31,098 nucleotides of DNA, from contig DASZMX010000032.1 in the NCBI GenBank assembly GCA_035551475.1, positions 1 through 31,098 on the forward strand. The letters run 5' to 3'. This document shows, one piece after another, positions 8,299 to 15,769 of the stretch (within the stretch, counting starts at the first letter, position 1; each line of letters starts with the position of its first letter). A program made the position numbers and the translations under genes. A model generated the notes under the pieces. The model was not told the DNA's origin and searched no databases. It saw only the letters and a program-made list of their open reading frames with translations. The stretch comes from DASZMX01 sp035551475 (GTDB lineage Bacteria > Verrucomicrobiota > Verrucomicrobiia > Limisphaerales > Palsa-1400).

Positions 8299-8931
8299 AT
8301 GCCATCGCCCATCACAGTTGCCATAGTTGAAGATGACGCCGGACTGCGCGCCAGTTTTTCCGGCATTATTCAACGCTCGCAGGAATGCCGTTGCGTCGGC
8401 GTCTATGAAAATGCCGAGGATTTCCTGGCCGCCTTGCCGCATATTGCGCCCGCCGTGGTGCTGATGGACATCAATCTTCCGGGAATGGATGGCGTGGCCT
8501 GTGTGCGCCAGGTCGGGCAACTCCACGCTGCGGCTCAAATCCTCATGCTGACGGTGCACGAAGATAGCGATTACATTTTTGAATCCCTCGCGGCGGGCGC
8601 TTCCGGCTACCTCCTCAAGCCCGTGCGCGCCGCCGAATTGCTGGCCGCCGTGAAAAATGTTTCCGCCGGAGGCGCGCCAATGACCAGCAGCATCGCGCGC
8701 AAGGTCGTCAAGTCCTTCAAACAGGCCCGGCCCGCCGCCAACGAAATGGACCAGCTTTCGCCCCGGGAACAGGAGATTCTCGATTATCTGGCCAAAGGCT
8801 TTAGCTACAAGGAAACCGCCGAGCAAATCGGCATCAGCTACAGCACGGTGCACACGCACATTGAGCACATTTATCATAAACTGCATGTGCAATCCCGCGC
8901 GCAGGCGGTGGCGAAATATCTGGGGGTTTGA
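8299..8931 (+). CDS. NarL/FixJ-type response regulator
   Basis: A 210-aa cytoplasmic regulator. The receiver domain spans residues 6-120 with the acidic pocket EDD (11-13), phospho-acceptor Asp57 in LMDINLPGMDG, Thr85 and Lys107. A LuxR-type helix-turn-helix follows at about 148-205: LSPREQEILDYLAKG, YKETAEQIGISYSTVHTHIEHIYHKL. It is the evident partner of the HisKA_3 kinase upstream (66-base gap), and the two are probably cotranscribed. ATG 8299 is preceded by GAGG about ten bases upstream. Its targets are unknown; the palindrome found in front of this gene and two neighbours is a candidate operator (inference). Confidence 0.93.
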   Translation: MPSPITVAIVEDDAGLRASFSGIIQRSQECRCVGVYENAEDFLAALPHIAPAVVLMDINLPGMDGVACVRQVGQLHAAAQILMLTVHEDSDYIFESLAAGASGYLLKPVRAAELLAAVKNVSAGGAPMTSSIARKVVKSFKQARPAANEMDQLSPREQEILDYLAKGFSYKETAEQIGISYSTVHTHIEHIYHKLHVQSRAQAVAKYLGV

Positions 8932-8938
8932 GCGCGCA

Positions 8939-8957
8939 TCGGCAGTTTTGCTGACTA
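8939..8957. repeat. Palindromic intergenic motif, copy 3
   Basis: TCGGCAGTTTTGCTGACTA is nearly identical to copy 1 (3750), with one mismatch between the arms TCGGCA / TGCTGA. It begins eight bases after the response regulator stop codon and lies about 120 bases upstream of the beta-strand-repeat protein gene. It could be an operator, a small terminator-like hairpin or a dispersed repeat. Confidence 0.55.
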
Positions 8958-9077
8958 TTCAGAACGGGCTCTATCCTCAAGAATTTCCGCGTCGCACATG
9001 AATTCTAGCCTGGCCAAACTGTCGTCGCCGCGTTGTGGCGTGCGCCTGTGGCCGGCCAGATCGGTCCACATCCTTTT

Positions 9078-12000
9078 ATGAACATGAGACACCTGAACGG
9101 CGCGGCCTTCGTGGCTGGCGCCCTTGCGGCCGCCTTGCCCGCCGGCGCGGCCATCACCAAAATCGTCACCGTCCCGCAAGATTACACTTGTCAACAAACC
9201 CTCAACACCTGCAATCCCGTCGCCAGCACGACGGACGCCATTGGTTTTGCGGGCGGTTCGCCGTCCTGGGCGGCCATTCTGCCTTTTCCGCTGCCCACGC
9301 TGCCGCCGGGCCAGATTATTGGCGACCAAACCACGCTGACGGTGACGCTGGCCTCGGTCGGCAACGCTACCGCGATGAACGGCGATCTTTGGGGCGTCGC
9401 CAATTTCCGCACGGATATTCCCACCACGTCCACGCCTGACTCGAGCTTTTGGTATTATTTGGGCTCCAATACGGGCCCCGGCTCCAACGCCACGCCTTCA
9501 GACGTCAAGCTGCTGGATAATTATCTTAAGCCGACGCTGATTGGCTCGGCGGCCAACACGGCCGTCACGACGGCCTTCGGCGCGACGAACACGTTGCAGG
9601 GTTACATCCAGGCTTTTTACGACGCCAACCCGAATTATAATGCCTCGTCCGGCCAGGCTTACGTCTGGTTGCGCATCAATTGCGACGGCCCGACCAGCTC
9701 CACGTCCACGCGTTACGTCATCAATGCCGGCGATAGCAGCGTCTCCAGCGCCTTGCGTCCGACGCTCAACCTGGACATTTCCGATCCGCCGGGCCCGCCG
9801 CCGCTGGTGTGGAATGGCAACATTTCGCCCGCTTGGGACTTTGCGACCGCCAACTGGACGTCCAACAGCGCCCCGGGTTTTCAGTACCAGGACGGCGACT
9901 CTGTTTTATTTGACTCTACGCTGACCGGCAGCTCCAACGTCACCCTCGACACGGTGGTCATGCCTTCGAACGTGAAGTTCAACAGCGCGGGCAATTATTC
10001 CCTGAGCGGATCCGGCAAGATCAGCGGCGCGACCGGCCTGACCAAGCTCGGCTTGGGCACGCTCGTGGTTGACACCGATAATGATTATTCCGGCGCCACC
10101 ACCCTGGCGGTGGGCACGCTGCAAGTCGGCAACAACGATACGCACGGCTTGATCGGCACAGGCCCGGTGGCTGTGACCGCCGCGGGCGCCACGCTCGCGT
10201 TCAATCGCACGGATGCCATCACGGTCAACACGGTGTACAACGCCGGCGGCGCGCCGAACATTGTGGTCAATTCCGGCGTCGTCACGCTCAGCGGCAATAA
10301 CGACAACATCAGCACGGGCGCCACGGTGAATTCGGGCGGAACCTTGATTCTCGACAAGCCCAGCAGCGCGGGCGTGCATGCCTTGGGCGTTTCCTCCACG
10401 ATTAACGCGGGCGGCACGTTGCAGCTCGGCGGGAGCGGCTTCGACCAGATTTATCAAAACGCCATTATCACCGACAACGGCCTCTTCGATCTGGCCGGAC
10501 AAAGTGAAGGTTTTAATGGGCTCGCGGGCAATGGCGTCGTGACTAATTCGGTCGCCACTGCCACGGTTCTTGAGTTAGGCGATGGCAACGGCACGGCTGC
10601 GTATTCCGGCGTCATCGGCGACGGAGTGGGCACGGTCGAAGTGGATAAGGCGGGCACGGGAGTGCAAACGCTGTCCGGGGCCAACACCTTCACCGGCGGC
10701 TCCTTCATCAATGCGGGCAAGCTCATTCTCACCACTGCCACGACGGGCGCCGGCGATTATTCAGTCAACGATAACGCGACCCTTGGGGTGGTTGTGGCGG
10801 CCACGGATGCTTCCTTCCCCGTCACCAGCCTGACGCTCGGCCATTCGACGTTGGAATTGCAAAACGTCGGCAGCACGGTTGCTCCAGTCATTTCCGCGGG
10901 GAGTCTGACTCTGAACTCGACCGCCACCATCAATATTCTCAGCGGCTCCTTTGTGCCTGGGCAGCATTATCCGTTGATCGGTTATACGAGCGGCGGCGGA
11001 ACCAGCCTGGTTCTCGGCTCGCTCCCCGCGGGTGTTTTCGGAACGCTCGACACCAATGCCAATCCCATCACGTTCACTGTGACCAGCGTGCCGCTCACGT
11101 GGAATGGCGACGCCTCGGACGTCTGGGACATTCAGGACGCGCCGAACTGGAAGGCCGCGGGCCTGACGGGATTGGAATATTTTGACGGCGGCGTGGTGAC
11201 CTTCGACGATTCGCTGACGGGCTCCCCGGCGGTTAATCTGACCACGACGGTTTCACCGTTGAGTGTGACCGTGAGCAACACAGTCAATTACACGATCAGC
11301 GGCGCCGGCAAAATCGCGGGCTCCGCCCTGCTTACCAAAACCGGCTCGGGCACGCTCATTCTGGACACGGACAACACCTACACGGGCGGCACCGTCCTGT
11401 CCGGCGGCGTTATCCAGGTCGGCAATGGCGACGCGCACGGCTCCATCGGCACGGGCGCCTTCACCAACCTGGTTCCGGGATCGATCCTGGCCTTCAACCG
11501 CACGGACGCCATCACCGTCGGCACGGTTACCCGCACCACCGTCAATAATAGCGCGCAGATTGTGGTGAACTCCGGCACGGTCACGCTGGGCGGCTCCGCA
11601 GACAACGCCGGCACGGGCGCCACGGTCAATTCGGGCGGGAAACTGATTCTCGCCAAAGCCAGCGGCTCCGCCGCGCACGCCCTTTCCAGCACGACGCTCC
11701 TCATCAATCCGGGCGGCGTCATGGCCCTGGGCGGCACGGGCGGCGACCAGATTTACACGGTCTCCATTCTGGCGGACAACGGCGTGTTTGACCTGGCGGG
11801 CTTGAACGAAGGATTCGACGGCTTGAATGGTTCCGGCGTCGTCACCAATTCCGCCGGCGGAACGAGCATTCTGCAATTGGGCGAAAACGCTGGCTCCAGT
11901 TCCTTCAGCGGCATGATCGCCGGTTCGCTGGCCGTGACGAAGCTGGGCGCGGGCACGCTTACTTTGGGCGGCTCCAATAGCTATACCGGACGCACCGCCA

Positions 12001-12614
12001 TCGGCGCGGGCAAGGTGGTGGTCACCACCGCGAGCGTGGGCGACGGCCCTTACAGCGTGTCCAACAGCGCTGCGCTGTCGGTCAAGGTCGCCAGCCCCGA
12101 CGCCTCCTTGAACACCAGCGCGTTGACGCTCGGCACGACGGCGGCCACCACGCTGGAATTCCAGAATCTTAATAGCGTCACCGCTCCGGCGATCAATGCC
12201 GGCAGCCTCGCTGTCAATGGCGCCGTGACCGTAAATATCACCGGCGGCTCGTTTGTCTCGGGGCAGGATTATCCGCTCCTGGCTTACACCAGCCGGTCTG
12301 GCAGCGGCGCCTTCACGCTCGGCGCCTTGCCGACGAATGTCACGGCGACGCTTAATTCCGCTTCCAGCCCGATTACGCTGCATATCGTGTCGTCCGTCGA
12401 TCGCACGCCGACTAACATTGTCACGTCGTTCAGCAACGGCGTTCTGACCTTGCAATGGCCGAGCGCACAAACGGGTTGGATGTTGCAGTCCAATTCCATC
12501 GACATCGGCAACTCCAATGATTGGTTTACGGTGCCCGGCTCAACTTCGACCAATTCCGCCAGCGTCTCGGTGGAAGACGGCGGGCCGCAGGTGTTCTATC
12601 GTCTGCGCGACTGA
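9078..12614 (+). CDS. Large exported autotransporter-associated beta-strand-repeat protein
   Basis: A 1178-aa exported protein. The signal peptide is at residues 1 to about 24 (MNMRHLNGAAF..., small-residue cleavage site near PAGAA). Residues about 25-240 form a unique N-terminal domain. Two tandem copies of a roughly 430-aa module follow, each opening with WNG...W and containing autotransporter-associated beta-strand repeats (LTKxGxGTLxxDTDNxYxG, GTLQVGN). The C-terminal 70 residues are a small beta module ending FYRLRD. No outer-membrane beta-barrel or PEP-CTERM tail is visible, so it is not a classical type V autotransporter; a surface or secreted adhesin or structural role is the best inference. 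Composition is dominated by Gly, Thr, Ser, Ala and Asn. Start: ATG 9078 or 9084 both give the signal peptide; neither has a strong ribosome site. A hairpin terminator follows the stop. Confidence 0.85.
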   Translation: MNMRHLNGAAFVAGALAAALPAGAAITKIVTVPQDYTCQQTLNTCNPVASTTDAIGFAGGSPSWAAILPFPLPTLPPGQIIGDQTTLTVTLASVGNATAMNGDLWGVANFRTDIPTTSTPDSSFWYYLGSNTGPGSNATPSDVKLLDNYLKPTLIGSAANTAVTTAFGATNTLQGYIQAFYDANPNYNASSGQAYVWLRINCDGPTSSTSTRYVINAGDSSVSSALRPTLNLDISDPPGPPPLVWNGNISPAWDFATANWTSNSAPGFQYQDGDSVLFDSTLTGSSNVTLDTVVMPSNVKFNSAGNYSLSGSGKISGATGLTKLGLGTLVVDTDNDYSGATTLAVGTLQVGNNDTHGLIGTGPVAVTAAGATLAFNRTDAITVNTVYNAGGAPNIVVNSGVVTLSGNNDNISTGATVNSGGTLILDKPSSAGVHALGVSSTINAGGTLQLGGSGFDQIYQNAIITDNGLFDLAGQSEGFNGLAGNGVVTNSVATATVLELGDGNGTAAYSGVIGDGVGTVEVDKAGTGVQTLSGANTFTGGSFINAGKLILTTATTGAGDYSVNDNATLGVVVAATDASFPVTSLTLGHSTLELQNVGSTVAPVISAGSLTLNSTATINILSGSFVPGQHYPLIGYTSGGGTSLVLGSLPAGVFGTLDTNANPITFTVTSVPLTWNGDASDVWDIQDAPNWKAAGLTGLEYFDGGVVTFDDSLTGSPAVNLTTTVSPLSVTVSNTVNYTISGAGKIAGSALLTKTGSGTLILDTDNTYTGGTVLSGGVIQVGNGDAHGSIGTGAFTNLVPGSILAFNRTDAITVGTVTRTTVNNSAQIVVNSGTVTLGGSADNAGTGATVNSGGKLILAKASGSAAHALSSTTLLINPGGVMALGGTGGDQIYTVSILADNGVFDLAGLNEGFDGLNGSGVVTNSAGGTSILQLGENAGSSSFSGMIAGSLAVTKLGAGTLTLGGSNSYTGRTAIGAGKVVVTTASVGDGPYSVSNSAALSVKVASPDASLNTSALTLGTTAATTLEFQNLNSVTAPAINAGSLAVNGAVTVNITGGSFVSGQDYPLLAYTSRSGSGAFTLGALPTNVTATLNSASSPITLHIVSSVDRTPTNIVTSFSNGVLTLQWPSAQTGWMLQSNSIDIGNSNDWFTVPGSTSTNSASVSVEDGGPQVFYRLRD
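9799..11090 (+). repeat. Internal tandem module, copy 1
   Basis: This is the first of two about 430-codon modules of the beta-strand-repeat protein. Landmarks shared with copy 2 are WNG near the start, GTL(V/I)(V/L)DTDN, AFNRTDAITV, TGATVNSGG, FDLAG and SGSFVPGQHYPL. Both the protein and the DNA are recognisably alike (compare 10200-10223 with 11494-11518), so the duplication is fairly old but still clear. Boundaries are approximate. Confidence 0.75.
11091..12392 (+). repeat. Internal tandem module, copy 2
   Basis: This is the second module, starting at the second WNG and ending before the C-terminal FYRL module. The same landmarks occur in the same order as in copy 1: GTLILDTDN, AFNRTDAITV, TGATVNSGG, FDLAG and GGSFVSGQDYPL. 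Boundaries are approximate. Confidence 0.75.
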
Positions 12615-12649
12615 GCGCGCTTGGGCGCTATTTGGAAGCGCCAGCCATT

Positions 12650-12695
12650 ACATCCTTCATTCGGCTGCGGGGCCGGGTGAAGGATGTTTCGTTTT
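12650..12695 (+). terminator. Rho-independent terminator of the beta-strand-repeat gene
   Basis: ACATCCTTCA (12650-12659) pairs perfectly with TGAAGGATGT (12678-12687). An inner CGGC/GCCG stem (12662-12665 with 12672-12675) extends it, and TTTCGTTTT follows on the plus strand. It lies 35 bases after the stop at 12614 and reaches the end of hypE on the other strand. The T-run is only on the plus-strand side. A second small hairpin, GGCGC/GCGCC, lies at 12624-12642. Confidence 0.75.
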
Positions 12696-13767
12696 AACAA
12701 ATGCGCGGGAGTTGCTCGCCGGAAAGCATGTCCACGACGCGCGTGCCGCCGATGCGCGTTTTCATGATCACCATGCCCGGATGATCGGCGACGACTTCGC
12801 CAATCACGGCGGCATGGCGGCCCAGCGGATGCCCGCGCATGGCGGCAAGAACCCGATCCGCCTCGGCCGCCGGCACGACCGCCAGGAGTTTGCCTTCATT
12901 GGCCACGTAGAGCGGGTCGAGCCCGAGAATCTCGCAGGCGCCTTTGACCTCTTCGCTCAAGGGGAGCGCCTGTTCCTGCAAGCGAATTCCCACTTTCGCA
13001 GCTTCCGCAATTTCGCTGACCGCGCTCGTCACGCCGCCGCGCGTGGGATCGCGCAGCACATGGACATTCCGCGTCGCCGCGAAAATCGTCTCGACCAATC
13101 CGCCCAGCGGCGCGGTGTCGCTGGCGATTTCGGTCTCGAATTCCAAGCCTTCGCGCACTGACATGATGGCGATGCCGTGCACCGCAATTTCTCCGCTGAC
13201 GATGATTTTGTCGCCGACGGTGGCGCGGCCGGGATGAATATTCACGTCTGGAAAAACCTGGCCGATGCCGGACGTGTTGATAAAGATTTGATCGCCTTTG
13301 CCGCGGTCCACGACTTTCGTGTCTCCCGTCACCAGCGAAACACCGGCGGCGCTCGCGGCGTCCCGCATGGATTGCAGGATGCGCCAAAGGTCCTGCATGG
13401 GAAATCCTTCCTCGATGATGAAGCAGGCGGAAAGATAGAGCGGCCGGGCGCCGCACATGGCGAGATCGTTCACCGTGCCATGCACGGCGAGGGCGCCGAT
13501 GTCGCCGCCCGGGAAGAAAATCGGTTTGACAACGTAAGAGTCGGCGCTGAAGGCGAGTTTCACGCCGTTGATTGGAAAAACCGCGCCGTCGTGCAGCGGC
13601 TCGAGCAGGGGATTGCGGAACGCCGGCAAAATCAATTTCTCGATCAGGCGATGGGTCAGTTTCCCGCCGCTGCCGTGGCCGAGGACGATTTCCTGGTGAT
13701 CATTGATCGGCAGCGGGCACGCCCCAAACGCGGCCGCGGGCGGCGGCGCCAATAATTCAGATGACAT
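12694..13767 (-). CDS. hypE: Hydrogenase maturation protein HypE
   Basis: A 357-aa cytoplasmic enzyme of the PurM/AIR-synthase-like family. It takes the carbamoyl group made by HypF onto its C-terminal cysteine and dehydrates it to a thiocyanate, the source of the CN ligands of the active-site iron. The C-terminal PRIC tail with the acceptor Cys357 is intact. GHGSGGKLTHRLIEKLILPAF near the N-terminus, GDTKVVDRGKGDQIFINTSGIG and RDPTRGGVTSAVSEIAE are standard HypE motifs. It is the last gene of the hydrogenase locus. Its ATG overlaps the end of the sugar isomerase gene by 11 bases, and its TAA lies within the plus-strand terminator of the converging gene. Confidence 0.96.
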   Translation of the reverse strand: MSSELLAPPPAAAFGACPLPINDHQEIVLGHGSGGKLTHRLIEKLILPAFRNPLLEPLHDGAVFPINGVKLAFSADSYVVKPIFFPGGDIGALAVHGTVNDLAMCGARPLYLSACFIIEEGFPMQDLWRILQSMRDAASAAGVSLVTGDTKVVDRGKGDQIFINTSGIGQVFPDVNIHPGRATVGDKIIVSGEIAVHGIAIMSVREGLEFETEIASDTAPLGGLVETIFAATRNVHVLRDPTRGGVTSAVSEIAEAAKVGIRLQEQALPLSEEVKGACEILGLDPLYVANEGKLLAVVPAAEADRVLAAMRGHPLGRHAAVIGEVVADHPGMVIMKTRIGGTRVVDMLSGEQLPRIC

Positions 13768-14368
13768 CGTCCTCCCCCAGTGCGATGTGGATCAGGTCCC
13801 ACGCCACATGCACCAACGTGGCGTGAACTTCCTGGATCCGGTGAATGCTATACGACGGCACAATCAAGGCGTAATCCGCCATTTCTGCGAGCCGTCCGCC
13901 GTCCTTGCCCAGCCAGGCGAGCGTGAGCATCTTTTTTTCGCGCGCCGCTTCAATGGCGTAAATGAGGTTCGGCGATTTTCCGCTCGTGCTCACCGCCAGC
14001 GCCATGTCTCCCGGCGCGCCGAGCAGTTGCAGTTGATTCACGAAGACGCGCGAATAATCGACGTCGTTGCCGATGGCCGTCATGGTGCAAATGTCCGTCA
14101 TGAGCGGAATGACGGGGAAGGCCCGCCGCTTTTCAATGATCGGATGGGTGAACTCCACCCCGAAATGCAGCGCATCGCACAAGCTCCCTCCGTTCCCCAT
14201 GACAAACAATTTGCGGCCATCTTTGAAACGCTGGGCCATGTCCCGCGCCATCGCCTCAATTTGTTCCGCGTAGTGCGTGAAGAATTTCTCCTTCATCTCC
14301 ACGCTTTCCCCGCACTTGCGGAGGATTTTGTCCCGGAACGTTTCGGTGGTGGCGGCGGTGGTGGACAT
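13757..14368 (-). CDS. GmhA-like SIS-domain sugar-phosphate isomerase in the hyp operon
   Basis: A 203-aa protein with one SIS domain, closest in motif to GmhA (sedoheptulose-7-phosphate isomerase, LPS heptose synthesis). GNGGSLCDALHFGVEF (58-73) is the phospho-sugar loop. Candidate zinc ligands of GmhA are conserved in spacing: His68, Glu72, Gln179 and His187. STSGKSPN (127-134) is the second sugar-binding loop. An active enzyme is therefore plausible. It is set between hypD (gap 4 bases) and hypE (overlap 11 bases), which suggests a role linked to hydrogenase rather than LPS, but none is established. ATG 14368 was chosen to avoid overlap with hypD; ATG 14404 is an alternative, and neither has a strong ribosome site. 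Confidence 0.85.
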   Translation of the reverse strand: MSTTAATTETFRDKILRKCGESVEMKEKFFTHYAEQIEAMARDMAQRFKDGRKLFVMGNGGSLCDALHFGVEFTHPIIEKRRAFPVIPLMTDICTMTAIGNDVDYSRVFVNQLQLLGAPGDMALAVSTSGKSPNLIYAIEAAREKKMLTLAWLGKDGGRLAEMADYALIVPSYSIHRIQEVHATLVHVAWDLIHIALGEDDVI

Positions 14369-14372
14369 CGGT

Positions 14373-15503
14373 TCAGTGAGTTGCGGCCAATTCGGCGGCG
14401 GCATTTTTTTGATGCTGCAAATGCCGGCCATACGCGTGATACGCCGCGCACGCTCCCTCGGCTGACACCATCGTCGCGCCCAGCGGGTGCTCGGGATTGC
14501 ATTCCTTGCCGAAGGCCGGGCAATCGTGCGGTTTTTTCACGCCCTTCAACACCAGCCCGCTAATGCAAATCTCGGGCTCTTTGGTGTCGATTTCCTTCAC
14601 ATCGAATAACCGTTCGGCATCGTGCTCGCGAAATTCCCAGCGCAACTTATAGCCGCTCTTGGGAATGGAGCCCACGCCGCGCCATTTGCGGTCGCACACC
14701 TCGAACACCTTGTTTACCAGATCCTGGGCCACGCGGTTGCCTTCGCGTTTCACGATGCGCGGATATTGGTTTTCCACCTCGGCGCGCCCGGCCTCAAGCT
14801 GCTGCACGGTCATCAGAATGCCTTCCAACAAATCCAGCGGCTCGAAGCCCGTGATCACAATCGGCGTCTTGAAACGCGCGGCAATCGGCTCGTATTCGCG
14901 ATAACCCATCACCGCGCACACGTGGCCCGGCCCCAAGAATCCCTGCACGCGATTGAGCGGCGATTGCAAAATGGAAGCGATGGACGGCGGCACCAACACG
15001 TGCGACACCAAAATGGAAAAATTCTTGACGGCTTGTTGCCGCGCCTGCCACACCGACATCGCATTGGCCGGCGCCGTGGTTTCAAAACCAATCGCGAAAA
15101 ACACCACCTTTTTATCGGGATGCGCGCGGGCGATTTTCAGGCAATCGATCGGCGAATAAACCACGCGCACATCCGCGCCGCGCGATTTGAGAATGAGCAA
15201 ATCCACCTTCGATCCCGGCACCCGCAGCATGTCTCCAAAGGAGCAAAAAATAACGTCAGGCCGCGCGGCGATGGCCAGCGCCTTGTCAATCATTTCCAGC
15301 GAGGTGACGCACACCGGGCAGCCCGGCCCGTGCACCAGCTCCACGTTCGTGGGCAGCAAATGATCCAGGCCGTATTTGACAATGCTATGGGTTTGTCCGC
15401 CACAAACCTCCATCAGCACCCAGGGTCTGGTCACGGCGCTGTGAATTTCCTGAAGGATTTTTTGCGCCAGGGCGGGGTCGCGATATTCGTCGAGGAATTT
15501 CAT
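14373..15503 (-). CDS. hypD: Hydrogenase maturation protein HypD
   Basis: A 376-aa cytoplasmic Fe-S protein. With HypC it forms the scaffold on which the Fe(CN)2CO unit is built before transfer to the large subunit. Visible motifs are MEVCGGQTHSIVKYG (Cys34), HGPGCPVCVTS (Cys62 and Cys65), FAIGFETTAPA, and a C-terminal cysteine cluster (CPAFGKECNPEHPLGATMVS, then GACAAY) that fits the [4Fe-4S] site. Length is normal for the family. The ATG overlaps the hypC stop by 4 bases (ATGA), which indicates coupled translation of the two partners. Confidence 0.97.
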   Translation of the reverse strand: MKFLDEYRDPALAQKILQEIHSAVTRPWVLMEVCGGQTHSIVKYGLDHLLPTNVELVHGPGCPVCVTSLEMIDKALAIAARPDVIFCSFGDMLRVPGSKVDLLILKSRGADVRVVYSPIDCLKIARAHPDKKVVFFAIGFETTAPANAMSVWQARQQAVKNFSILVSHVLVPPSIASILQSPLNRVQGFLGPGHVCAVMGYREYEPIAARFKTPIVITGFEPLDLLEGILMTVQQLEAGRAEVENQYPRIVKREGNRVAQDLVNKVFEVCDRKWRGVGSIPKSGYKLRWEFREHDAERLFDVKEIDTKEPEICISGLVLKGVKKPHDCPAFGKECNPEHPLGATMVSAEGACAAYHAYGRHLQHQKNAAAELAATH

Positions 15504-15769
15504 TTTTCCTCCGTGGTGAAATCGGGCGTGTCGAGTTCGCCCAATTGCTGCAAATCCTTTAACGCCGCGTAGGTGCGCGCGGCTTCGGCCTCATCGACCT
15601 TCCCGAGGGCGAAGCCGACATGCACCAGCACGTAATCGCCGCATTGCACGTCCGGCGTGTATTCCAGGCAAACCTGTTTGACGACGCCGCCGAAGTTGGT
15701 CTTTCCCATGCGAACGCCCTGCGCATCGTTTTGGATTTCGAGAACTTTACCGGGTATGGCCAGGCACAT
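15500..15769 (-). CDS. hypC: Hydrogenase maturation chaperone HypC
   Basis: An 89-aa cytoplasmic chaperone that carries the iron unit with HypD and delivers it to the large subunit. It starts MCLAIPGKVLEI, the family N-terminus in which Cys2 is the essential iron ligand once Met1 is removed. The beta-barrel core continues through GVVKQVCLEYTPDVQCGDYVLVHVGFAL. The start is fixed by this motif; a longer frame upstream is spurious. It overlaps the end of hypF by 23 bases and hypD by 4. The ribosome site AAAGGAAACC lies just upstream, inside hypF. Confidence 0.96.
   Translation of the reverse strand: MCLAIPGKVLEIQNDAQGVRMGKTNFGGVVKQVCLEYTPDVQCGDYVLVHVGFALGKVDEAEAARTYAALKDLQQLGELDTPDFTTEEK

Noticed and set aside
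7258..8892. 544-codon minus-strand frame, with several other frames of 200-405 codons opposite real genes (11253-12470, 13703-14563, 15657-16883, 3877-4767)
   Set aside because: These lie antisense to genes with clear domains and are a by-product of GC-rich codon usage. Their products are low-complexity Arg/Ala/Gly/His-rich with no family resemblance.
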